Source: Lachnospiraceae bacterium
Lineage (GTDB): Bacteria; Bacillota; Clostridia; Lachnospirales; Lachnospiraceae
Direction of reading: 5' to 3'
DNA: 57,896 nt
NCBI GenBank assembly: GCA_009774625.1
Contig: VSOB01000011.1
Span: forward strand, 1 to 57,896
The notes under the pieces were generated by a model. It did not search any database. It had not been told where the DNA came from and saw nothing but the letters and a program-made list of their open reading frames with translations. Both the position numbers and the translations under genes were made by a program. This document shows positions 52,244-57,896 of the stretch, piece by piece (the stretch's first letter is position 1; every line of letters starts with the position of its first letter).

Positions 52244-54055
52244 CTATAATTCGTTTATAATTTCTGTTATTTCCATATGACGCATACGTTTGGACGGCGC
52301 GTAAACTGCAACGATTACAGTTGCCAAAACAAACAGAAGTATCCCCAGAAGAGAAGCAACCGGCACATTCCAGACAGCATAGCTGAAGTGAGCCGTAATC
52401 AGAATGTCATAAAGCCATTTACTGATCAAAAGACCCATGGTGCAGCCTGCAATACAACCGGTTGCAGCATACGTCAATGCTTCGGCAACTATCATTTTGG
52501 TAACCTGATGTGCATCCATTCCAACTGCCCGCATTGCCCCGTATTGTTTCATTCTCGCAGACACACTCATGGAAATGCTGTTGATGATGTTTAATACGGC
52601 AACCAATGTAATAACAGATAAAAATCCATACACGCAAAATACAAATGCTCTATAAGTGCCTGCGGTACGCTCGCCGCGTTTATCGCTAAAGGTACCGTTT
52701 TCATCTGCTATATTGCTGACTGCGGTTATTTCTTCATCAGTTATATCGTTTGTTGTCTGCGCCATAAGAAGCGAATAATCCGTGATACCGGTCAGACGGG
52801 TAAACGTGTCGCCGGAAGTTATGAGAGTGATTTTGCCATTGGTAAGTCCGTCGCTGCTAAAAGGGTCATATTTTAATAAACCGGCGATTTCCAGTTCTTC
52901 ACTTTTTATCCATATTTTGTCTCCGATTTTCAGAGAGCTGTCTTGATCCCAGGTGGCAAGTACATAATTGCTGTTGCCATATACGCTTGCAACATCGCTG
53001 CCCTTTTTGAGCATATCATCTTTTGAAAGGCATTTTAATTCAAATTCATCATAAGAAATCATATCAATCGTTATTGATGATCCATTGATTCCTTCCATTG
53101 CCGAAGGCACATCTAAAATACTTCTGCGTCCGAAAACGCGCCTGATACCCTCCATGCCGCGCATGGTATCAAGTAATTCCTTATCGATCGAATTGGCGCC
53201 GTCACTGCTTGAAATGCTGATATCAGCGGTACTGGATGATTGCGGCATCAGGCAGCCGACAAAATCGATCAGCACCGAAAAACTTAAAAACAGAATGATA
53301 CTAAGTGCAAAGGAGCCTGTCAAAAGCACTAAGTTTTTCTTTGCCGATACTGCATGATGAATGCCAAGTGCCGTTTCAATTCTGAAACTGTGTGTATTTA
53401 CTGCATGGCGCGGCTTTTGAGGAGTTTCTGAATTTCCCGAAACCGCTGTAACAGGAGATACTTTTGCAGCCCGTTTGGCAGGAGAGCCTGCTGCAAGCAG
53501 CACTGTAATAACACCCACTGCAACTCCACTGATTATGCCTGTTATGCTGATTCCAAAAAGAGGTATATCGGAAAATTCTTCGCCAACAAGGAACCGTAAA
53601 GCGGCACATAACCCCCATGTGAGTACAATTCCGAGTATTACACCTGCCGGAACCGCCGTTTTACACCAATACAGAGCTTCCAGCCTTACGAAACGGATGA
53701 TCTGTTCCTTGCTCATTCCGATACAGCGCATCATTCCGAAAAACTTTGTCCTTTGGGCTACATGGGTGTTTATCGTACCTGAAATCATGAAAACCCCGGC
53801 GGTCAGTACCAGCAGGAATAATACGGCCGCCGTTAAGAACAGAGTCTGTGCCATTGTGCTGCCAATCATGTCCTGAAACGTCAGAGCCCCATGTTTCTCC
53901 ATTAATCTTGTGCGTTCTATTCGAACACCCATATCGGCCATGCTGAAAACAGATGTTACCAGGAAAACGGCAAACACAATGCATAATAACGTCATACGGT
54001 TCTGCGTTTTACGCGCCTTTGCAGAAAGAGGGATAAGACTCAGATAACTTTTCAT
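52244..54055 (-). CDS. ABC transporter permease with two FtsX domains
   Basis: 603 residues. One helix at about residues 20-40, then FtsX domain 1 (QRTKFFGMMRCIGMSKEQII with three helices), a large extracytoplasmic region (about residues 260-470, beginning QSSSTADISISSSDGANSID), and FtsX domain 2 (ARMKQYGAMRAVGMDAHQVT). This is a MacB/BceB-like mechanotransmission-type permease working with the upstream ATPase. The ATG overlaps the ATPase stop (ATGA). With the adjacent kinase and regulator it likely handles an antimicrobial peptide or envelope stress, which is inference. Confidence 0.93.
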   Translation of the reverse strand: MKSYLSLIPLSAKARKTQNRMTLLCIVFAVFLVTSVFSMADMGVRIERTRLMEKHGALTFQDMIGSTMAQTLFLTAAVLFLLVLTAGVFMISGTINTHVAQRTKFFGMMRCIGMSKEQIIRFVRLEALYWCKTAVPAGVILGIVLTWGLCAALRFLVGEEFSDIPLFGISITGIISGVAVGVITVLLAAGSPAKRAAKVSPVTAVSGNSETPQKPRHAVNTHSFRIETALGIHHAVSAKKNLVLLTGSFALSIILFLSFSVLIDFVGCLMPQSSSTADISISSSDGANSIDKELLDTMRGMEGIRRVFGRRSILDVPSAMEGINGSSITIDMISYDEFELKCLSKDDMLKKGSDVASVYGNSNYVLATWDQDSSLKIGDKIWIKSEELEIAGLLKYDPFSSDGLTNGKITLITSGDTFTRLTGITDYSLLMAQTTNDITDEEITAVSNIADENGTFSDKRGERTAGTYRAFVFCVYGFLSVITLVAVLNIINSISMSVSARMKQYGAMRAVGMDAHQVTKMIVAEALTYAATGCIAGCTMGLLISKWLYDILITAHFSYAVWNVPVASLLGILLFVLATVIVAVYAPSKRMRHMEITEIINEL

Positions 54056-54735
54056 TCACGGCACCTCCCCAAATCGGTAAGTACGCCGTCCGATACCCGC
54101 AATACCCTGTCTGCAGTCTGTGCAATGCTGCGGCTATGCGTAATCATAATAATTGTTTGTTCATATTGTACAGACGCTTTTTTCAGCAGCGCAATTACGT
54201 CGCTGCTGTTCCGCGTGTCAAGATTCCCGGTGGGCTCGTCCGCAAGAATAAGAGAGGGGCGCGTAATAAGAGCACGTCCGATTGCCACACGCTGCTGCTG
54301 GCCGCCGGATAACTGACTCGGCAGATGATTGCGGCGTTCCTGCAGATTCAGTACCGTAAGCAGTTCTTCCAAATACTTTTTATCCGGTTTTTGGTAGTCA
54401 AGCAGCACCGGGAAAATGATATTCTGCTCGACGGTCAATTCCGGAACAAGATGAAACGCCTGAAAGATAAATCCGATGTTTCTCCGTCGGAAAATGGTAA
54501 GTTCCCGGTCATTCATGGAGAAAATATCTTTACCGCCTATGGCCACTTTGCCGGACGTAGGTATGTCAAGGGCGCCTATCATATTAAGTAATGTACTTTT
54601 TCCGGAACCGGACTCTCCGACGATAGCCACATACTCGCCCTTTGGAACGGAAAAGCTGACTTTTTTTAATGCGCGTACGGCAGTTTCGCCGCTTCCGTAA
54701 GTCTTACAGAGATTCCTGACTTTTAATAAGTTCAT
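54052..54735 (-). CDS. ABC transporter ATP-binding protein (MacB/LolD/BceA type)
   Basis: 227 residues from the ATG behind AGAGG. Walker A VGESGSGKSTLLNMIGAL, Q-loop FIFQAFHLVPELTVEQN, signature LSGGQQQRVAIGRAL and Walker B SLILADEPTGNLD are all intact, as is the H-loop MITHSRSIA. This subfamily serves FtsX-type permeases, which is the next gene. Three 11-bp-phased repeats lie just upstream, after the kinase stop, suggesting separate induction by the response regulator. Confidence 0.96.
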   Translation of the reverse strand: MNLLKVRNLCKTYGSGETAVRALKKVSFSVPKGEYVAIVGESGSGKSTLLNMIGALDIPTSGKVAIGGKDIFSMNDRELTIFRRRNIGFIFQAFHLVPELTVEQNIIFPVLLDYQKPDKKYLEELLTVLNLQERRNHLPSQLSGGQQQRVAIGRALITRPSLILADEPTGNLDTRNSSDVIALLKKASVQYEQTIIMITHSRSIAQTADRVLRVSDGVLTDLGRCRE

Positions 54736-54767
54736 TGTATCAATACCTCTTTCTGTTTTGTCAGCCC

Positions 54768-54812
54768 AATATAACAAAAAAATCCTACACCAACATTACA
54801 ATCAGCCTACAA
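54768..54812 (-). promoter_or_regulatory. Promoter of the ATPase/FtsX genes with three 11-bp-phased repeats
   Basis: CCTACAC (54784-54790), ATTACAA (54795-54801) and CCTACAA (54806-54812) on the plus strand are each 11 bases apart. On the minus strand TATATT (54768-54773) can serve as -10. This repeats the arrangement of the LanF-type promoter at 50195-50248, with a different half-site, as expected for a second OmpR-type regulator. The last repeat overlaps the end of the kinase gene. Confidence 0.65.
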
Positions 54813-55844
54813 TTTTGTAGGAATTAAAAAATTCATTGTAAAAGTAGTACCTTGTCCCAATGTACTGTCTACTCCAATCGTTCCGTTATGGGCTTCCACA
54901 ATCGCCTTGGTAAGCGGCAGGCCAAGTCCGATCCCCTGTGTATCTTTAGAGAAACGGCTTCGATAAAACCGTTTGAAAATATGGTATAAATCTTCCGGGT
55001 ATATGCCGCTGCCATTGTCCTCTACGGTAATCTGGACAACAGAAGCAAATGTCTGCCATTTAATACAGAGCAGGCCGCCCTTTTCTGTGTGGTCAAGGGC
55101 ATTTTTGACAAGGTTGCCGATAGCTTCGAGTATCCAGTTACGGTCACATGAAAATGTAATTGCTTTACTGCCCGATAAACAAATTGTTTTTCCCTCCTGT
55201 TCCGCACGGAACAGGAAATGCTGCTTTACATTTTCTGCAAGCTCGGACACATTTTCCAAAGACTTCTCTAATATAATCGTACCGGCGTCCAGTTTTGTGA
55301 TTTTCAAAAGATTTTGTACCAGTGTTTCTATGCGGTCAAGCTCCTGCTCGGAAAGCCTGCTAAATTCCTGTATATTCGGAAGTTCTTTTGCTTCTCCCTG
55401 TATAATGCCATTGTAAATATTAAGGGCGGCAATGGGTGTTTTTAGCTGATGTGAAATATCTGATATGGTATTTTGCAAAAACTTTTTAACGCTTTTTTCA
55501 TTCTCGGCGTGGGCATTTAAGATAGCAACCAGACAATTTACTTCGTGGAACAGCCTGTACAGCTCGCCCTCGTCGTTACACTCAATGGTAATGTCTTTAT
55601 TGCCGGATATATATTCTGTAATCTGTGATATGGCATATTCCATGATTTTATGCTGTTCCCTGAAATAACCATAGCATAGTGTCAATATTGCAGCCGCCAT
55701 ACACAGACCGGAACTTATGATGTAACAGGCTGCGTTTCTAACTTCAAAGGCTGCTGATAATGTTGAAATCAGTGTAAAAATCATGACACACAATAAAATA
55801 CCCAAAAAAAGAGATTTGATTTTTCGGTTCGTAAATATTTTCAT
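54807..55844 (-). CDS. Sensor histidine kinase
   Basis: About 345 residues. Two N-terminal membrane helices (FLGILLCVMIFTLISTL and CYIISSGLCMAAAILTLCYG) with a very short loop between them, then a HAMP-like linker, H-box ISDISHQLKTPIAAL, N-box LVKNALDHTEKG, G1 VEDNGSGIYPED and G2 GIGLGLPLTKAI. This short-loop form resembles the intramembrane-sensing kinases that partner FtsX-type transporters. Two other ATGs upstream (55856, overlapping the regulator stop, and 55871) are possible; I chose the one best fitting GAGG. Confidence 0.9.
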   Translation of the reverse strand: MKIFTNRKIKSLFLGILLCVMIFTLISTLSAAFEVRNAACYIISSGLCMAAAILTLCYGYFREQHKIMEYAISQITEYISGNKDITIECNDEGELYRLFHEVNCLVAILNAHAENEKSVKKFLQNTISDISHQLKTPIAALNIYNGIIQGEAKELPNIQEFSRLSEQELDRIETLVQNLLKITKLDAGTIILEKSLENVSELAENVKQHFLFRAEQEGKTICLSGSKAITFSCDRNWILEAIGNLVKNALDHTEKGGLLCIKWQTFASVVQITVEDNGSGIYPEDLYHIFKRFYRSRFSKDTQGIGLGLPLTKAIVEAHNGTIGVDSTLGQGTTFTMNFLIPTKL

Positions 55845-55852
55845 CATACCCC

Positions 55853-56539
55853 TCATTCTGCCGTATTCCACTTATAACCCATACTACGAACCGTAACAAT
55901 CCGTTTCGGGTCTCCCGGATTATCTTCAATTTTTGTACGGAGCCTGCGGATATATACGGTAAGGGAACTGTTATCTATATAGCTTTCATTACAATCCCAT
56001 AGTTTTCCCAAAATCTGTTCCGGGGAAAGTATCCGGCCGGGGTTTTCCATAAACAGGCATAACAACTTATATTCACTTGCTGTCAATTCAAGCAGCTTTC
56101 CCTGTTTATAAACTTCGCCTTTCAGAAGCCTTATATTTATATTGTTGGAGTTTAATTCTGTAACAGCAGTATTAAAATTTTCGCTCCTGCGCAGCAGCGC
56201 ATTAATCCTTGACAGAAATACAGCTAATTTGAAAGGTTTTGTTATATAATCGTCGCCCCCGATATCAAGCCCCATAATAATATCTGTTTCTTCATCAGCG
56301 GCAGTAAGAAACATAATGGGCACTTTTGAAGTCTGGCGTATTTTTTTACAAAAATCAAAACCGGAACCGTCTGGAAGCGATACGTCCAGAATCACTAAAT
56401 CATAGTTTCCATTCATCCATATTTTATCAGCTTCCAGTGTCGTACGGGCAACTTCTACTTCATACCCCTGCTTTTTTACAGCAAAACAAAGTCCGTTTAT
56501 TAAGCCCAAATCATCTTCCAGTAAAAAAAGCCGTTTCAT
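55853..56539 (-). CDS. Response regulator, OmpR family
   Basis: 228 residues. Receiver domain with LEDDLGLING, phospho-acceptor in DLVILDVSLPDGSGFDF and Lys in YITKPFKLAVFLS. DNA-binding domain: LLELTASEYKLLCLFMENPG, SYIDNSSLTVYIRRLRTKIE and RIVTVRSMGYKW. It should be paired with the kinase that follows and activate the ATPase/FtsX genes through the 11-bp repeats (inference). First gene of the leftward block; GAAAGGGA precedes the ATG. Confidence 0.95.
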   Translation of the reverse strand: MKRLFLLEDDLGLINGLCFAVKKQGYEVEVARTTLEADKIWMNGNYDLVILDVSLPDGSGFDFCKKIRQTSKVPIMFLTAADEETDIIMGLDIGGDDYITKPFKLAVFLSRINALLRRSENFNTAVTELNSNNINIRLLKGEVYKQGKLLELTASEYKLLCLFMENPGRILSPEQILGKLWDCNESYIDNSSLTVYIRRLRTKIEDNPGDPKRIVTVRSMGYKWNTAE

Positions 56540-56596
56540 TTGTTATCCCTTTCTTCTTTTATAAATTTCTATGCTGTTCATGGTTTGGCATGACGC

Positions 56597-56634
56597 CCCC
56601 TTTTTTCAGACATTTCTTTGTCTGGCAAAAGGGG
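56597..56634. repeat. Strong hairpin between the regulator and a small ORF
   Basis: CCCCTTTT-TT-CAGACA pairs with TGTCTG-GC-AAAAGGGG (6-base loop). No T run follows on either strand, so it is not a standard terminator. It lies in the leader of the response-regulator operon or in the 3' end of the small ORF before it. Confidence 0.6.
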
Positions 56635-56643
56635 ACACTTCAT

Positions 56644-56778
56644 TTATAACCCCCGGATGATCTCAATATAACGGTTATCCGGATTTTCCAACTGCGATCC
56701 CTGCAGTCCAATACAATAGTACAAATCAGCAGAATCGTTTATATCGCTGTCGTCTATCATGTAACCGATTTCAACCAT
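56644..56778 (-). CDS. Small ORF or gene remnant of 44 residues
   Basis: MVEIGYMIDDSDINDSADLY and the rest up to NRYIEIIRGL read as a natural protein, but there is no clear ribosome binding site. Two other frames directly upstream (56779-56892) also read as protein-like pieces (VACVKCDVRKILLDCEEVW; AAEKMQCVQNLQSLREWLKS), which suggests that one degraded gene, possibly together with 56893-57243, was broken by small deletions. I do not recognise the family. Confidence 0.35.
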   Translation of the reverse strand: MVEIGYMIDDSDINDSADLYYCIGLQGSQLENPDNRYIEIIRGL

Positions 56779-56892
56779 TCCCGTAGGCTTTGCAGGTTTT
56801 GCACACACTGCATTTTCTCAGCCGCGGTTTCGCATCCGCCCAGACCTCCTCACAGTCCAGCAGGATTTTCCTGACATCGCACTTGACGCAGG

Positions 56893-57243
56893 CTACCTGA
56901 ATAGCACCCACATCTGGCGTACTCTTTGATCCAGATCTCTGATCCAATCCGTGAACGCCGCCCCTGTCAGTTCGCAGTCGAAAAACAGCACGACAGCCTT
57001 GTTCTCATCGAGCCAGGAGATGAGACATCCGGTATTTCCCTGTCCCCATGTCTGAAACGGAAATTTGCTCCTTGTGCTGTCGCACAGGACATCTACATCC
57101 GAATACAGCACAAGCTGCTGAAACACATCCCAGCTTTCCAGGCTCCCCAGCTTTTCTATGTGTACAGCCTTCGTTTCCCTGTCCGCCTCCGCAAATACGG
57201 CGATACCGTTTTCCCTCATAAATCCAATGATCTTCTGCTCCAT
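56893..57243 (-). CDS. Uncharacterised protein
   Basis: 116 residues, family unknown. AGAGGG lies about nine bases before the ATG. The sequence is globular-looking with alternating strands and helices (GIAVFAEADRETKAVHIEKL, then VLYSDVDVLCDSTRSKFPFQ and LDENKAVVLFFDCEL), and no membrane segment. The last residues (VRQMWVLFR) may be out of frame, because a neighbouring frame continues STPDVGAIQVACVKCDVRKI after this point. So it may be a truncated part of a longer gene. Confidence 0.5.
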   Translation of the reverse strand: MEQKIIGFMRENGIAVFAEADRETKAVHIEKLGSLESWDVFQQLVLYSDVDVLCDSTRSKFPFQTWGQGNTGCLISWLDENKAVVLFFDCELTGAAFTDWIRDLDQRVRQMWVLFR

Positions 57244-57337
57244 CTGAATCGCCCTCTATTGTGTTTATTCTGGCTGACTTATGGTAGTCTGCTGTAACTT
57301 TGCCCGATCATGGTATCGTAATAATAAGCTCCGGCAC

Positions 57338-57374
57338 AGGCCGATCAGTCAACTGACCTCTGACCGATCGGCCT
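57338..57374. repeat. Hairpin element, copy 2, downstream of the partial FtsX gene
   Basis: AGGCCGATCAGTCA (57338-57351) pairs with TGACCGATCGGCCT (57361-57374) with one mismatch and a nine-base loop. No T run follows. The core is 22/27 identical to 52027-52053. Confidence 0.6.
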
Positions 57375-57417
57375 CATAAAATTCACACTATATACCCATG
57401 AGTATAACCGCCTGGCC

Positions 57418-57896
57418 TTACATCATCGTATCATCTCTGAGAATCTCTGCCAAACTGATTTTACGTACGTTCCGCCATGCAAGGTAATATGCCAGTGCTA
57501 CAGAACCTAAGACAGCCAGCATAAACAGGAAAATCGGGACCAGTGGCGCCTCTGCCATAAATACCCCCACTTCAAGATAACTCATTTTCAGCATATACCC
57601 TACCGCAATGATTACGATGGGAATACTGATCAAAATCGGTTTGCCGGCTATTACCAGCGCCTCCGTGCAAAACATTTTTCTGAGTTCCTTCGGTGTCAGT
57701 CCGACCGACATATATCTTGCAAATTCCCTTTTCCTCTGGCGCACAAATCCCAATGTGTTGGAAAACACATTGCTGATGCCAATTATCGCAAGCAGGACAC
57801 AAAAGCCTCCAAATATAGCCATCAGTCCCTGTATCTGTTTGCTGTTTGTTTCATATTCCCGGATACGGTTTTCACATTCTATGGTATATTTTCCGC
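57418..57896 (-). CDS. FtsX-like ABC transporter permease, C-terminal part (cut by window end)
   Basis: The frame is open from the window end to a stop at 57418 (about 158 residues seen). It starts with GKYTIECENRIREYETNSKQ, an extracellular helix, then the FtsX domain: AIFGGFCVLLAIIGISNVFS, QRKREFARYMSVGLTPKELR and two more helices, ending LAEILRDDTMM. The N-terminal portion and probably its ATPase lie outside the window. It is a third permease of this region, next to the two transporter modules to the left. Confidence 0.85.
   Translation of the reverse strand, partial: GKYTIECENRIREYETNSKQIQGLMAIFGGFCVLLAIIGISNVFSNTLGFVRQRKREFARYMSVGLTPKELRKMFCTEALVIAGKPILISIPIVIIAVGYMLKMSYLEVGVFMAEAPLVPIFLFMLAVLGSVALAYYLAWRNVRKISLAEILRDDTMM

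Noticed and set aside
1..57896. tRNA, rRNA, insertion sequence or prophage genes
   Set aside because: None could be recognised by reading; cloverleaf structures would need a covariance-model scan to exclude fully.

Overview
The window looks like chromosomal DNA of a Gram-positive anaerobe of the class Clostridia, most likely Lachnospiraceae. This rests on gene content (GlgC/GlgD pair, DUF6320 operon, PadR/MATE pair, LanFEG-type ABC genes), strong AGGAGG-type ribosome binding sites and moderate GC. This is an inference from gene families, not a database match. No rRNA, tRNA, CRISPR array, transposase or integrase was recognised.

Layout. 1-1.2 kb: a broken reading frame followed by an SPL-like radical SAM gene. 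1.2-9.1 kb: a DUF554 gene, then a leftward sugar operon (class II aldolase, fucose/arabinose-type isomerase, FGGY kinase, aldo/keto reductase, glycerate 2-kinase) with a divergent PocR-AraC regulator. 9.1-14.1 kb: M18 aminopeptidase, iron alcohol dehydrogenase and glgCD. 14.3-17.1 kb: two unknown proteins, one with faint FlgL/FliD resemblance, and a probable RNA-repair pair (Thg1-like polymerase plus polynucleotide-kinase-like P-loop protein). 17.2-22.5 kb: a FIST sensor with a soluble chemoreceptor, then a hydrolase/acyltransferase/DUF6320 operon. 22.5-27 kb: an O-acetylhomoserine sulfhydrylase-type enzyme, an MBL hydrolase, and a MATE exporter divergent from a PadR regulator with three palindromic operators between them.

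27-33.8 kb: a type I restriction-modification operon (hsdM-hsdS-hsdR) whose specificity subunit carries three target-recognition units instead of two, plus TAEL-type tetrapeptide repeats like those that set spacer length in EcoR124-type enzymes. 34-38.7 kb: a second O-acetylhomoserine sulfhydrylase, pdxST, a LysR regulator and an Rrf2 regulator; their promoters share an 8-3-8 operator-like motif, suggesting one local sulfur/PLP regulon. 38.7-47.1 kb: a hemicellulose-type locus (two GH43 proteins, sugar ABC importer, AraC regulator, SGNH acetylesterase). 47.1-52 kb: a GH1 remnant, then a LanFEG/Cpr-like peptide-resistance module (YxeA protein, two permeases, ATPase, histidine kinase, response regulator). 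52.2-56.5 kb: a second two-component/ABC module (FtsX permease, ATPase, kinase, regulator). 56.6-57.9 kb: small or degraded ORFs and the 3' end of another FtsX permease.

The main second-look items are the three-TRD HsdS, the Thg1-like/kinase pair, the shared motif at the sulfur/PLP promoters, and the 11-bp and 21-bp phased direct repeats in front of the two-component and AraC-controlled genes. Start codons were chosen by ribosome binding site, so several are downstream of the longest possible start.
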